A stretch of 64,000 nucleotides of DNA from Macrosoma leucophasiata (GCA_036365455.1 JAWQUS010000001.1:24537001-24601000), one strand, 5' to 3'. Counted from the first letter of the stretch, positions 10,151 through 21,896 are shown. Numbers and translations: made by a program. Notes: a model not told the origin generated them from the letters alone.

Positions 10151-10624
10151 GCATCTATGTACATACGCTTATCGAAAATAATTAAAATATAGCTTTTATT
10201 ACCACAGCATTAGGTGTTCCCGTGATCAAGCGGTCAGTGCCTTGATAGTACATTGAAATTTCTGGATAACCTATACAATAGGTATTACCTACCATCAATG
10301 TGAACTGTATGCCTGTCTACCACATCATGACATACAAAAACCAGTGACAGTAGCAGTTATACAACCTATGCGCTAACAGGGGGTCAGGGGGTCGTGACAT
10401 TTAACTGTTGTGTGTGCTGTGTTGAAGTAGAGAGGTACAAGTGAACGATGACCTTTACATTGCATTCGTTCAAAGCGTTATTGGAAATTCGCCTGGAAAA
10501 TGGCAAGCCAATTCTGGATTCACCTTTTATTTATTTCTAACAGTTTGCTTATTTATATATAAAGTATGTATTATGATATTTTTACTGAATGTCGGGGCTT
10601 ACCAGAGATAAAGGTGTTGAATCC

Positions 10625-10810
10625 TTCATCAGTGGTTCTATTGGAATTTTTCCATTTTTTACTATGGCCGGAGATGCCAACAGGTGGCCTGTTACGTTGC
10701 ATGGGCTAAACGTAACCAGCGAATCATGGGTGTTTCCATGTCTTGAAAGAATGCATTTACTTCTGCCTACTCTTTCTGGGATAACAGGAGTGAAGGAATG
10801 TTTACGTTTT
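10625..10810 (+). repeat. repeat D copy
   Basis: It shares GGTTCTATTGGAATTTTTCC, GCCGGAGATGCC, GCGAATCATGGGTGTTT and a diverged 3' third with the minus-strand copy at 2888-3115. The 120-codon frame over it (10589-10951) is therefore repeat sequence, not a gene. Confidence 0.65.
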
Positions 10811-11022
10811 ATAAAAGATAAGATGGCTCAGAAACGATCGCCTGACTCAAAGAAATATACCGTCGCGAGCAGCTTGCACAAGGTAATGTTGCGAGCTGCA
10901 CGCTCAGTCTTGTCTACAAGCCGTGGAATACTTCTTGTATCTAAATCGTAGTCATTTATCTAGAGCAACCTTCCTTTTTAAGGTTTTGTACCAAAAGACT
11001 AACAACGGGATCCTATTACTAA

Positions 11023-11163
11023 GGGTGAGTTTCACGGACCGTACTACGACTTTACTTTGAGCAAAAGTACGTTTAGAACTGTTAAATCCCATACTGTACT
11101 GACAGTTTGACTAAGCATACTTTGCTCGAAGTAAAGTCGTAGTGCGGTCTGTGAATCTCGCCC
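11023..11163. mobile_element. palindromic MITE with TAA target duplication (Harbinger/Tourist-like)
   Basis: The 141-bp element is almost wholly palindromic. It starts GGGTGAGTTTCACGGACCG and ends CGGTCTGTGAATCTCGCCC, flanked on both sides by TAA (11020-11022 and 11164-11166). A sister copy is at 16137-16274. A 3-bp TAA/TTA duplication is the hallmark of PIF/Harbinger-type transposition; the superfamily call is inference. Confidence 0.8.
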
Positions 11164-11166
11164 TAA

Positions 11167-12750
11167 GACTCCGCTGTTCGCCTGTCTGTCTGTCACCAGG
11201 CTGTGTCTCATGAACTGTGATAGCTACCAGATGAAATGTTGACATATGTCAAAAGTTCATATGTCTGACAATAGACATGTAGGTATGGGTATGTAGATAC
11301 TATAACATTTCCTAAGACTTCGCTTATCAATATTTCATGTCTAACTGTCGGCTAAACGGATACTCCCATCCAAGCGTGTTGTAAATTCTATACATTGTAG
11401 GTATACCTTCTTTAGAGATGAAACAATTTATCTCTCTCAATATAGTCTCTCTCTCTCAGTATAAAAAAGAAATAAAACTTTCACGACACGTCACAAAATA
11501 ATAATGTTTTATAATAATGATATGCAATCGGAACAAACACTGCACTTTCGAACCTATGCAACGATAGAGCTTACACAGACAAACCATGATTAGGTACCTA
11601 CTCTACACACACCTAAACGTTTCCTACCATTCATCATTGCACGTTCATTACTCACTGATCCCCCCCAGACTCTCCCTTCTATCGCATCATCATCAATCAA
11701 TGAAGCTTTCGGTGAAATCTAAGGCGAAAACGGTTAACGGTTACATTGTTCTAAATTTGAGTTCATATATATGCGTTATATATATAAATAACATACGTAC
11801 TCACACGTAGAAGATTTAGAGTTCAAGATTGTAAGTGTACATGATCAAGTTTGTCCTTATTGGAGTTATTGGATAGATCTATCAGTTCAACTCATTTTGC
11901 CATTTTCACGAATTGCTACTGGCAGGCCAAGCTCCATTCTGATTAAGTGCTTGATTACTAAAGTCCTTTTCAGATGCATCTTATGGTAGCCACACAATGA
12001 CGACTGTTGTATGAGATTGTGCAAAAATTGTGGTTCACACACATCTTTTTACTGGTGTAAGTCGAAATTTGCACCATTAATCCGTAAGGTGTGGCTGGCA
12101 TTCTTTTAATGATTGGATTTATTTATACCGGTTGGTGTCATTTGCTGAAATTTTGTTTCATTATTTACTAAGATATAGAGATAGCCTTGAATAGAAATAT
12201 CGCAAATCTTGCTAAATTTAACTTACGTTTTTTTTTAATTGTAAGAAAAAAACTTTCTTCAGGTCGGCCTAGACCAGATTAACATTCTTGAGATAAAACC
12301 CATCGAAATTCTATGTTCATCAAACTGTTTCAATAATTCCTTCAAATATTAGTAGGTACAAAACGCTCACACGACACAGCTTTCGCTCAGCCAAGCATTG
12401 AATGACAAGCAAACAGTACTAATCCGACTCAAAATCAGATAAATATTTTCACTTTCATATAAAAAAAGAGTACAATCGAACCCGCACTGACCTAGCCGGC
12501 GGAGTCAACAGAGACGAATGGCTTATCAATTTTGAACTTTATATCAAACCAGTATGGTCAAAAGGAGATATCAACGTAAGTAGCAATGTAAGCGATAAAA
12601 AAAGTTGTAGCAAGGAAAAAAAAATGTATGGACCGATTATTATTCACGATAAATGAGTCGATGTGGTGTCTCGAGTCTCGAGGACATAAAACTGAAAGCA
12701 AGTGCGAATTCGTTTTTGCGCAGCCTGAGTTCCGTGTCATGGACCTATTT
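11167..12750. other. AT-rich non-coding stretch
   Basis: No convincing coding frame. A decayed LINE-tail phrase with CGCCTGTCTGTCTGTCACCAGGCTGTGTCT (about 11179-11208) resembles the CAGCCTGGTGACAGACAGACG block at 35031, in the opposite orientation. (CT)n runs lie near 11430-11458. Otherwise I see nothing. Confidence 0.4.
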
Positions 12751-12751
12751 A

Positions 12752-12812
12752 GTGGTGATAGAGCTTCTGTGACAGAGCTCGCGGGCGTAGTCTACTTCAC
12801 TGGGCAATTGAC
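12752..12812 (+). repeat. SINE-A head fragment
   Basis: GTGGTGATAGAGCTTCTGTGACAGAGCTCGCGGGCGTAGTC matches the first 45 bases of SINE-A, including the hairpin. Confidence 0.6.
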
Positions 12813-12839
12813 GAGAGCGAAGGGCTCCCATCTTATATA

Positions 12840-13440
12840 AATTTAAACAACTGCCTAAGGAGGACCCCTGCGGGTCCGATCTTCGGTTTAGGGCATTCTG
12901 CGAGGAGAAAGGACACAAGCGATCAGGGGCGGCGCAAATTTCTCTCTGGACATCGGTTGGTGGTCCACGCTAGTCGTGCTAGGGTCGAGGCTGGGAGAGG
13001 TTAGGGTGCGGCGCGGAGGGCCCTTCAGTTCCGGACCTATAGAATAGGACTGAGGTATCCTCTGCCTGTCGTAAGAAGCGACTAAAAGGGGAGATGAGAA
13101 GTGGGCGGCAAGAGTGGAGGCTCTGGTCGTTCAGCACTCGCGGATCCGTGAGGACGGTGACCGAGGTAGCCGCAGGTCATTATGGACTAGCCTTGGATAG
13201 AGGCGAGTGGGGAACCAGAGCAGTGTTTACAGTGTACCCGGATCCCTTTCTGCACTGAAGTCGGCACCGAGGTGGTTTTAGAGGATCCAAGTCCCTCATA
13301 AACCCGACTCTCCCCCCAGAGTCGGTTGAATGCATTAGCATAGCATTTCCACCTCGTAAAAAAAGGGTGCGGCGCGGAACGCATGATCATTCATCGCGGC
13401 ATTCGCTGCGATGGCTAACGTGGTCTCATCGTCGGGATCG
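12840..13440. other. GC-rich block, probable LINE remnant
   Basis: This 600-bp block has GC content like the 3.5-8.2 kb LINEs and unlike its surroundings. It includes GGGTGCGGCGCGGAGGGCCC and CTGCCTGTCGTAAGAAGCGA. The latter looks to me like retroelement 5' leader sequence, from memory only. No domain can be read in any frame. A shorter GTGCGGCGCGGA phrase recurs at about 13367, hinting at internal repetition. Confidence 0.35.
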
Positions 13441-13469
13441 TTAAGGACGTACTAGCAGCAAGTGGATTA

Positions 13470-13515
13470 GATAATGCGGTGGTGCCTATGCCCTCCACCC
13501 TTCAGCTCTACTAGT
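13470..13515 (-). repeat. SINE-A head fragment
   Basis: ATAATGCGGTGGTGCCTATGCCCTCC is the reverse complement of the SINE-A head, truncated. Confidence 0.5.
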
Positions 13516-15600
13516 GAAAATTGATTCGGATTCATGGGAAAATTATTTCAAAACGTAACTCCATGAATTAATTACCGAAACGATCCCGAAGAGACATTAT
13601 CAGTTTTTGACTGAATGAAGTCAAAAAATTGTAATGACGCTTCAAAATCTTCGAGCAAATAGGTCTTTTGACTACTATTATAGATGTGTTGGACAATTGG
13701 ACAGCGAGCTTTAGTTCATTGTCTCCCTCTTGGAACTCTACAACTCACGATGATTCATAAATCATTTCCTAACAAGCTTAATTGAATTAACAACCTTCCT
13801 TTGATCATAATGTTACAGAATCCGAGTATGGTGCAGTATCGGTGAAATATTTGCGATTGGTTGGAATCAGGACTAAATGAGCAGCGAAGTAGAAAAAATA
13901 ACAATGTGACAGGTCAGTTGGAATGCGATAGTTGTCTTGCATAAACTATTGACATATGAACAATCTAGACCATTCTAGATAAAAAGATACCTATACTTAA
14001 ATAAAAAGTGGTGTAATTTATTTTGCACCACATTCTTTAATTCTATTTACATAATTATCTATCATCGACAGAACAGTTAATTCGACTTGCGTACGTAAAA
14101 ACTAATCAATATTAATCCACCAATTGGAATTCGATACATTCTTATGCAAAATACTTACATAACGTAAAACTGGTGGGGTGATTTGAATAAATCGTGAAGT
14201 AGCGATCGCAACAGGGTCGGGTAACGTACGATATTTCTGGTTTGAGATACGAGATCATCACTTCAGCCGAAACACGTCCACAGCTGGACAAAACCTTCCC
14301 CAAACACGCAGCAGTGATGAGCGTCATTAGGGGAGAATATTTGGACTTAAAGAGGTTTTTGTACAGTTTTACTTCCAAAAAGTAAGTGGTACACTACTTT
14401 GGATACGTTATGCTTGCATGCATGCATGCACGAGATTTTTAGTAGCGTGCAAGGCTTTTCGCAGTTTATGTATAAGGGAAAAAGTTTTACGTGCGGCAAC
14501 CCTGGTTCGCAAAATCTGTTCAGTCTATCTGCGATGTTATAGGAAGTGGCACGCAAGGTACCGATGGCAAACGTACTACAAACAATAATTTTATTATATG
14601 AGTTCTTCTTGTTCCCAGGGTCTGGTTTTGTGCGAAAAAATTCATGGTTTCGATAATTAAACACAACACAACTACATATTATTTTTTACAGTATACTTAC
14701 GGTAACATTCAAGTCTATCTGAATTTGAAAATCATGAAATCGGTATGGTTTAATTATTCGTTGGCTAACTAAAATCCTAACGTGCTAACTCTATTGTTCA
14801 TAATAATATTAACTTAATTCAACTGGCTTCTCTTCTTGGGGTGCCTCTCCGACTAGCGAAGGTTGGCGGTCAATATGGCTCGGATGCACTTGCTATTCTA
14901 CTCCACTCCCGGATGTCACGAAACTAATATTTCTTTCTTCGCCCTTCAAACTTGTCTTTTACCCGTGATTTTTGCCATCATACTAAGTAACATGTAGCTA
15001 CTCCTGCCTATCAGGTCTCGGTTCATGTCCGAGGTAGGCCACTTTTCGTTGTTTGACGGTTTGCAAAAGCTCACGTTTCTGTTTCACACGTCGAAGAACC
15101 TCAATAAGTTGAACAAATAAAGTTCAACTGGCATGCGTTAGTCCAAATTTGAAAATCTCACGATTAATTTTGTGTGCGTTGGAGAATACTCTAGTCTAGA
15201 TTCACAACTGTTCACAATTGGACATTATTTATAGGTGGCGATGCCATCGGGTAAGACAATGAATGCCGGATGCAATATTCTATTTTCTTCAATAGGAGTT
15301 GACAGATGATTTGGGTATTAGGAAACTTTGTTCCTTATAATGAATTAAAGTGATGAAACCGTTATTAATATTATAAACATCCCGAAGCAATGGCAATGGA
15401 CCCAATTTATAAAACCGTTTAATGGCTTAATAACTAGGTCTTGTTGAATAATATGAATATTTGTAACGGTTCCCTCAACCGTGTGAAAGTATAATCATTT
15501 AAAAAAAGCGCAATAAATACTGCTTCCGATCCAGGCATCAAATTTAGCAGAACTGGGCAATAATCTGCTGCCAAATGATCACCGACGCATTTAAAAAACT
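13516..15600. other. AT-rich stretch with one LINE-tail repeat
   Basis: No gene recognised. At about 14248-14340, TTCAGCCGAAACACGTCCACAGCTGGACAAA matches the repeat at 25195-25290. A TGCATGCATGCATGCA run lies at about 14412. The remainder shows no match elsewhere in the window. Confidence 0.45.
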
Positions 15601-15803
15601 TTTTTTTTGTGATAGGTCCAAGAGATATAGTCCCTATCTGACGTGCAGACAGCGGAGTCCTCTGCCGTTAGAGTCAGGCTACCATGACGGCAGTTACACG
15701 GGCACAGTTTAGATTACATCTGCGATCCCGTCAGGGGTCGTCCGCCACCAACATGATTCCTGTGCCGACGGGAGTCTGAATACAGCGGGGTTTAGTGAAT
15801 AAA

Positions 15804-16132
15804 GGTCATAGCTCACTACGGCCACCCGGCACCCGACCAGCGCCCGACCACATCGAGCGGTCTGCACTCATTACATCAACTCCGCTCCGTATCGCCTCGA
15901 CCGCAAGCCGTCAACGCGCGGGCGCCGCGCGGACTTTGCATTTCCAACGCGCTGTTCCAAAGTGGACCGCGCGCTGTCCGCGAGTGGTTCATAAGTAACA
16001 TCGCGTCGTTCACCCGTAGCAGAGAATATGTAATAATACTACGTACCCGTAGTCCACCCGTCAACAACGAGTAAACGCCATAAAACGAGGCGGTGATGGC
16101 CGGGTGCCGGGTGGCTGTACTGAGCGATGACC
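15804..16132. mobile_element. MITE with about 34-bp terminal inverted repeats
   Basis: The left end GGTCATAGCTCACTACGGCC and the inverse of the right end GGTCATCGCTCAGTACAGCC match and both run on into ACCCGGCACCCG. The 329-bp interior is GC-rich. It includes AGAGAATATGTAATAATACTACGTA (about 16020), a terminal phrase of the R220 family, so R220 and this element may share ends. It abuts the Harbinger-like MITE at 16137. Confidence 0.7.
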
Positions 16133-16136
16133 CTAA

Positions 16137-16274
16137 GGGCGAGATTCACAGACCGCACTACGACTTTACTTTCAAGCAAAGTACGCTTCGAACTGTCAAA
16201 ACCCATACTGTACAGACAGTTTTAAGCAAACTTTGCTCAAAGTAAAGTCGTAGTACGGTCTGTGAATCTCACCA
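16137..16274. mobile_element. palindromic MITE with TAA target duplication, second copy
   Basis: It starts GGGCGAGATTCACAGACCGC and ends CGGTCTGTGAATCTCACCA, with TAA on both sides (16134-16136 and 16275-16277). Length and inner sequence match the copy at 11023-11163. Confidence 0.8.
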
Positions 16275-17325
16275 TAAGTCTCACTCTACCCGCGACCGGC
16301 TACTTAAGTGGGGGCAGATGTCCATGATGGCACTTCTCACGTGAAACAAATAGCATCATATCATGCTGGTTTACCGTGCGTTACTGGGAATAAAAGGACT
16401 CCAGGAATGATGAGTCTCCATGTAACGGGTCTTGGATGTGAGCAGAAGTAAATATTACGCTACTGTTTCCGTGAATCTGCCGCTAACGATGGACGAGTCG
16501 GCACACTGCGGCATTTTAGTGAGCTGGGTTTCCATATAGGATTTCCCCGCGTAAGAAAAGCTTATTTTGGGTCCAGAATCGTAAAAAAATCCGCTATTGA
16601 CTGTCGGAACGATGTGGAATAGAGAGTAATAGACTCAAAGAGCTTACATTTGTCGGCGACGCGACGATCTTTGGCGCCGGCGAAATATACTAATGGATAT
16701 GACATTGAATGTGACCCGAAACCTGACAACAGTGACAATTGACGAAAGGCGGTGTCGGATACTTGACGAGGCCATGACAGGAATAGACCTCGTCTACCGA
16801 TGAGAGAAATACATTTTTATATTTCACCTTCTGTTTCTCAATAACACGTTTGAGTGAATTTAAAGATATCAAAAAAAGAATAAGTGCTATAATCCCAGAA
16901 TGGGAGAGGCTTTTGTCCAGCAGTAACCGTCTTTCGGCTGAAATTATGATAATGATGAAAGGAAAATGATTTCGATACATTAGTGGTAAAGCGGCTGCGA
17001 TAGTTATTCAGACGTCGCAAATTCAATTGACGTCCAAGGTGAAATTTTTCTTTGGCAGTTACCTACATTGCCTGGCAAAATCAAATTTAAGTACTTACTT
17101 GAATCGTAATAAAGAATCGTGGGTGCTTGCCAACATGAATGCCAAGCATTCATAGAATAAAACCAAAGTGCAACTTAGCCAAATTCCTTAGCGAAAAATA
17201 AAAGCATTAAGTTTAGTACAAAAGTAAACATATGCGAAGTAGATATCACAGTTAATACAAAACATACGTGTTTAATTATATGTGATTTCTAAACAAATAA
17301 GGAAAGTTTGCAAATAAGACTCACC
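16275..17325. other. non-coding, with LINE-tail and tRNA-like scraps
   Basis: At about 16893-16965 a LINE-tail repeat reads GAGAGGCTTTTGTCCAGCAGT then GGCTGAAATTATGATAATGA. At about 16975-17040 a tRNA-like segment has an A-box-like TTAGTGGTAAAGC and a weak B box, matching the layout at 20765-20840. No protein-coding evidence. Confidence 0.4.
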
Positions 17326-17609
17326 ACTGGTGGTAGAGCTCCAGTTAAGGAGCTCGCGGGCGTAGGCACCACCGCATTACCTAATAAACTTGCCGCTAAA
17401 TGGTAGTGTTCAGCACTATCGTGTTCCGGTCAGGTGATGTACGGCCTTGTAATTTTCGGCACAGAGGCATAACACCTTAGGCCTCAGAAGTGGCAACGCA
17501 TCTGCATTTTGACCTCCGGTCTTTGTGTGGGAGTCTCTAGGCTGCAGTCATCACTTAACATCAATGTGAATTGCATGCTTGTTTGCCACTTTCATTACAT
17601 AAAAAAAAA
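17326..17609 (+). repeat. SINE-A, full length with A tail
   Basis: One of the most complete copies: head ACTGGTGGTAGAGCTCCAGT, middle CACTATCGTGTTCCGGTCAG, tail TTGCCACTTTCATTACATAA followed by poly-A. Confidence 0.9.
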
Positions 17610-17732
17610 GATAATGTGTATTTCTGCGTGATCAAAGAAAATATTGGTTGGGTATATGCTGTGTGTGTACCACGGAGGTAACGATACCCACGACACAGGT
17701 CAAAAGTAAACTACTGTGAAGATGTGAGGGTA

Positions 17733-17857
17733 GACCTGGGTTGCACCAATATTTGTTAAAGTTAATGTTCTCTAACTTAAAGACATCCGTTGAAGTTAGA
17801 GAAGGATGTGAAATGTTACAATTACATTAACAAATATCTTGGCGCAACCCACGCTTA
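17733..17857. mobile_element. palindromic MITE (TGGGTTGCACCA ends)
   Basis: CTGGGTTGCACCAATATTTG at the left is mirrored by CAAATATCTTGGCGCAACCC at the right. The centre repeats GATGTGAAATGTTACAAT, also found in the sister element at 18583-18723. Confidence 0.7.
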
Positions 17858-18582
17858 CTGTAGGTATTTTATTATTTAATGTTTTAAAGTAAATCAGGCC
17901 TTACTAAACCGGCTTTAGGGGTGTTTTTAATCAAGCAGATTGGCAGCTTTGGTTGCCGGACCCATCTCATTAAAATGTTTTCTTTAATTAATTTGCAAAT
18001 ATTCCAACAACTCTTCTTTCCGTGCCTCTTCCCATTATTTGGGGTCCGCCCTCCTCGTTCTCATGCGCCAGGTCAGTCGATCCTGGGTTGTCTCGTCATT
18101 CAACTGGGCCTGTTTCAAGTCCTTAGATATAGCAAATATTCCAACTTCCAACTTCCAACTGATACTTTTTTTTTGATTTTCTATAAAAAAAAAAGTATCA
18201 CTTTATAAAGTAAGTAGTATCATTAAATACCTACCTACCTACTTTTTACCCGATAACATATCGATTAAGACTTAGAATTCATTGTGCGTTAATATTTATG
18301 AAGCAAATTGTAGACGCTACTTGGTTGCCTCAGTCATTAGTCGATAAAACTATTTAGCATTTAACAAGGCGCAGTACCTACCTACCTAAATTTATTCAGC
18401 AGTAATCAACAGTTCTATTCACCCACATAGCTCATCGGCTGGTTGAATGAGCACGCTATGTTCCTAGAAAATTGGATATTTACATTCAATCCGCTACAAT
18501 GATACCTACTTACAAGTCAAGGACGGGATTCTCATGATGAACATTTTATATCGTCACCTCTCCAAAGACATACTAAGCTTGA
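17858..18582. other. non-coding with LINE-derived scrap
   Basis: At about 18018-18120 the phrase GTGCCTCTTCCCATTATTTG...CCAGGTCAGTCGATCCTGGG looks like an antisense LINE tail, from memory. No supported gene; the 95-codon frame at 17921-18208 crosses this repeat and T-runs. Confidence 0.35.
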
Positions 18583-18723
18583 GTTGCATCACGACTTTTG
18601 TTAAAAGTTAAAGGTTATTGTAACATTTCCCATCCTGCTCTAACTTTAACAGATTTCTTTAAGTAAGAAAAGGATGTGAAATGTTACAATAACTTAAACT
18701 AAAGTCGTGGTGCAACCCAGGCT
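18583..18723. mobile_element. palindromic MITE, sister of 17733
   Basis: The left end GAGTTGCATCACGACTTTTG and the right end AAAGTCGTGGTGCAACCC are inverse repeats, and the centre again carries GGATGTGAAATGTTACAATA. Two diverged copies less than 1 kb apart show an active family in the past. Confidence 0.7.
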
Positions 18724-18805
18724 TAGATCACCAATGCAATAAAATGTGAAGGAAAAAAAGTCGACAGTCCGGTGACGACTTCGACGAGAAACTTCGGATT
18801 TAGAA

Positions 18806-19078
18806 CACCGCATTACCAAACCTATCTGCCGCCAAATCGTAGTGTTCAACACTATCGTGTTCCGGTATGGTGGTGTGGTGATGTATGGCCCCGTAATAAC
18901 TATCACAGAGATATAATAACTAAGGTGTCAGGAGTGGTAATGCATCTGCATCTTAACCTTTAGTATTTAACTTTTTATGTAAGTAAGTAAATAGATGTCT
19001 ATGGTCTGCAGTCATCACTTAACATCCATGTGAACTGCGAGCTCGTTTACTATGGTGGTAAGTTCCATTTAAAAAAAT
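18806..19078 (+). repeat. SINE-A, head-less diverged copy
   Basis: It begins at CACCGCATTACC and keeps TTCAACACTATCGTGTTCCG and CATCACTTAACATCCATGTG, ending in AAAAAAA. The frames 18694-18906 and 18772-18963 lie on it and are shadows. Confidence 0.75.
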
Positions 19079-19320
19079 CAGCACCAAAAGAAAGCACCGC
19101 GCGCCCTAGACACGCGAAATGACCCTAAGTCTAGAAAGCGATAGTGATTTTTTGGTTGCGCAAGCGCCGAATCGACGACCGCGGTCATCGACCGGCGCGC
19201 CGCCGCGGGGAAAGTCGCGATACAGAGTAACGATTGTTTAATTAACTCTGCGTAAGCACGCTCATTAAAAGCGCGAGTGCAATGAAACATATTGACACCT
19301 GTATTGTCCGGAAGAGATGA
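19079..19320. other. GC-rich patch, unassigned
   Basis: A 200-bp block rich in CpG (CGACCGCGGTCATCGACCGG, GCGCGCCGCCGCGGGG) sits in AT-rich DNA. A 70-codon minus-strand frame covers it (19078-19290) but shows no recognisable domain. It could be a regulatory CpG cluster inside the putative NRBP intron or another LINE fragment. Confidence 0.3.
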
Positions 19321-19539
19321 TTTTTGAATTCTTGCATACTACACGATTGGCCACTTTTACTGAACTAGGCTTTAGGCAATATCGAATTAATATCTACAAA
19401 CAAACATTGGTATGAAAATAGCAAAGAGGCATATCAACTTAGACCTCAGGAGTGGTTATTTATACAATTGAAATCTATAGTTTTTTTTATGTACTTACCT
19501 AGATTTTTTATTAATTTAGATTAGGTAATTTAAATTTAG

Positions 19540-19605
19540 ATTAGATTAGATAATGCGGTAATACCTACGACCTCAAGCGCCGGCACTGGAATTTAGCATT
19601 AGTAA
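19540..19605 (-). repeat. SINE-A head fragment
   Basis: GATAATGCGGTAATACCTACGACC...CACTGGAATTTAGC is a diverged reverse complement of the SINE-A head. Confidence 0.45.
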
Positions 19606-19924
19606 AACTTTTTTGCTATTTGAGACTACAAAGGCCAATATAGTGCATCGATCTGATTAGGTACCATAATTCTAGGCTGACATGTCACGGAACAACATTT
19701 CGCTGTCGGTTATGATAATACGAACCTTGATATTGAATCACATTAGCACGCTTCGATACCGATTCCAAACGAAACGTAATATATTATTTTACAATGTACA
19801 TATATATATATAGCAGTTTCATTTAGGACCATAGAGCAACACAGCCACCGGCCGCGGCGGACCGGAGGGGAGTAGCCGTATGCAGGCTTTCCCCTCTGTC
19901 AAAGTACAAGCACAAGCACACCGC

Positions 19925-20148
19925 GGACACTCCGCCTAAATTCCATACAAACGTTTAATTTGGTTTCTATTACACAGACATCAATCAGTGACGTGTATTT
20001 ACACGCGCACCTGTGTGCGTAGCACGTACAAAATACCAACCGTCGCCCATAAGAAGGGAAGGGGTTGAGTGATGCGGGGAAATCGGGCGGGACGTCGAAG
20101 TGTCCATTCTATACGAAGTATTATTACATATTCTCTGTCTATGTTTAG
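19925..20148 (+). repeat. R220 dispersed repeat
   Basis: Closely matches 58646-58868 (+) and 732-957 (-), from ATTCCATACAAACGTTTAAT through TACCAACCGTCGCCCATAAG to AAGTATTATTACATATTCTC. Confidence 0.8.
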
Positions 20149-20199
20149 GATGGACTTATGTAGGCGGCACGTCATGAGACGGCAGTGGGTATTGTCCCT

Positions 20200-20335
20200 A
20201 CACCTTAGACCTCAGGAGTGGTAACGCACCTGTATTTTGACTTCTGGTCTTTCTGTAAGTGTCTATAGGCGACAGTCATCACTTAACATCAATGTGAACT
20301 GCATGCTTGTTTGCCACTTTCATTACATAAAAAAA
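20200..20335 (+). repeat. SINE-A, 3' half
   Basis: It starts ACACCTTAGACCTCAGGAGT and ends TTGCCACTTTCATTACATAA plus A tail. 5' truncation is typical of retroposition. Confidence 0.85.
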
Positions 20336-20577
20336 TGTAAGTAGGTACCTATTTCATTTGTGATTAAAATGATAATATCGGATTATCATAATTTCTATAT
20401 AAAAAATCAATCAGATGTGGATAAATAGGTCTGTATAAAAAGTTTTATGGAATAGTCTGCCAATTTATGAATAAATGTATGCTTATTATTTAAATGGATT
20501 CTTCTCTTGTTTCCGTTGTTGTTTTTTTCTTGCTTCTATGTGAACAAATGTATGGAGGATTTATATATTTAATAATT

Positions 20578-20845
20578 GCTTCGGTGGATTAGTTGCGGTA
20601 TGGCAATACTGCTAGACTTCAAGTCCCACTTTCAATGTGTATATCAGAGAATATGTAAGTTTTTTTTATAGTGTATGGTAGTACAAATGGATGTATAATT
20701 GTACCTCAGCCAAGAGAAGATTCTAATATTTCAAGGAAGGAAAAACAATTTGATTATCTGACAAAGGGCTTCAGTACGTTAGTGGTAAAGCAGCTGGGCT
20801 AGTGCTCCAGACGGTGCAGGTTGAAAGCCCACTTAAAGTAATTTT
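20578..20845 (+). repeat. two tRNA-like SINE heads
   Basis: At about 20581-20640 and 20765-20840 there are tRNA-like box pairs (for example TTAGTGGTAAAGCAGCTGGG followed by GCAGGTTGAAAGCCC), each followed by T-rich sequence. The second resembles 16975-17040. Cloverleaf pairing is poor, so these are retroposon heads rather than tRNA genes. Confidence 0.35.
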
Positions 20846-21270
20846 TTTTCTTTCCTTTTTAATTAAAAAAATATTCAATACTTGAATAAAGAAAAAAACC
20901 AAGATCACAATTTGTAGAAAGTGCAATCGAAGAAGTTGCCCATCTTACAAAAATATTGCACACAAATAAGGCTCATACATGACGGATCAGACATTTCTTC
21001 TATAGAAGGTACATAAATTCCTTTCAGATAGAATCAAAAAAGCTTATTCTGTGACCCAAAAATCTTTGATACATTATACACTTTCACTGTCAATTAGTGT
21101 TAGACATCTTAAATAAGATGACTAGTACTTTAGTTCTCTAGCGCATTGTTTTTTTATATAAAATAAGACTTAACTTTCTACCCAGCTTATATAAGGAAGA
21201 TAAGGCAGCACTTTCTATTCATTCATTAAAGACAATTATTTTTCATAATAAAATTATCAATGTTTGTAGT

Positions 21271-21551
21271 TTAAAGCATTATTAACTTGTTATCCTTAAA
21301 GAGATATAAGTACACTTCCCTCTGAGAAATTCCCTTAAGGCCTTGGTTCTTGGCGTCAAAAGATTCTTTCAGGGCTGGCAACATATTGGCAACTCCCCTG
21401 GTGTTGCAATTGTTCATAGGCGACAATGACCACTTTCCATCGGTAGCCACTTCCAACTCATAATCTTTTTCTTCATAATCTAGTTTGGCATTTATAACAG
21501 TATTAGAATTTAGTTTTATCACACAAATTATGATAAGCAGAGTGTAATTAA
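21271..21551 (-). pseudogene. possible small secreted protein, start region frameshifted
   Basis: An open frame on the minus strand ends at a TAA at 21271-21273. Read upstream of its first in-frame non-ATG start (21522), it continues through NKWINYTLLIIICVIKLNS, a good signal-peptide core. The only ATG there (about 21566-21564) is one base out of frame because of an A-run (ATGAAACAAATGG); with one A fewer the protein would start MNKW. The mature part is acidic and charged (DYEEKDYELEVATDGKW; ISQREVYLYLFKDNK) with one cysteine. I do not recognise the family. It may be a recent pseudogene, a sequencing indel in a real gene, or chance. If the surrounding NRBP intron reading is right, it would be nested on the same strand. 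Confidence 0.3.
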
Positions 21552-21744
21552 TCCATTTGTTTCATTGGCAAAGACTCTTTTCCATCAGATGGCCCGGCCC
21601 ATCTGCTTGTCTGTCAACTTAGTGACATAAAAAAAGGCGCTGGAAACAAACAGCCAGTTCTATTTTTAAATTGATTTGACAGATCTTAATGTGAAACTAT
21701 TCCACATCATCTCGCATGTTACTATGTGAAAGTGTGGTCAATCG

Positions 21745-21896
21745 ACTTCTGGAAACTGGAACTGTGCTACCAATTGTGGAGTGTTCTGTCTGGTGCTTTA
21801 ATATTTATAGGTCAATGTTGTCTATAGGCTGGAATATCCACATACCACTTGATTGTGAACCGCAAGCTTGTTTGGTGTCATTGGCACATAAAAACA
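21745..21896 (+). repeat. SINE-A, strongly diverged 3' part
   Basis: TCTATAGGCTGGAATATCC, GATTGTGAACCGCAAGCTTG and TCATTGGCACATAAAAA follow the order of the SINE-A 3' third with many substitutions. Confidence 0.5.

Noticed and set aside
10589..10951. A 120-codon plus-strand frame that looks long enough to be a gene.
   Set aside because: Its first half is repeat D, also present at 2888-3115 on the other strand, where the same sequence is not open in the matching frame.
21271..21522. Second coding exon of the NRBP homologue, being on the same strand downstream of its donor.
   Set aside because: The peptide has no resemblance to the VNQR...GVEVVWNEV segment that follows in NRBP proteins, and no acceptor joins it in frame.
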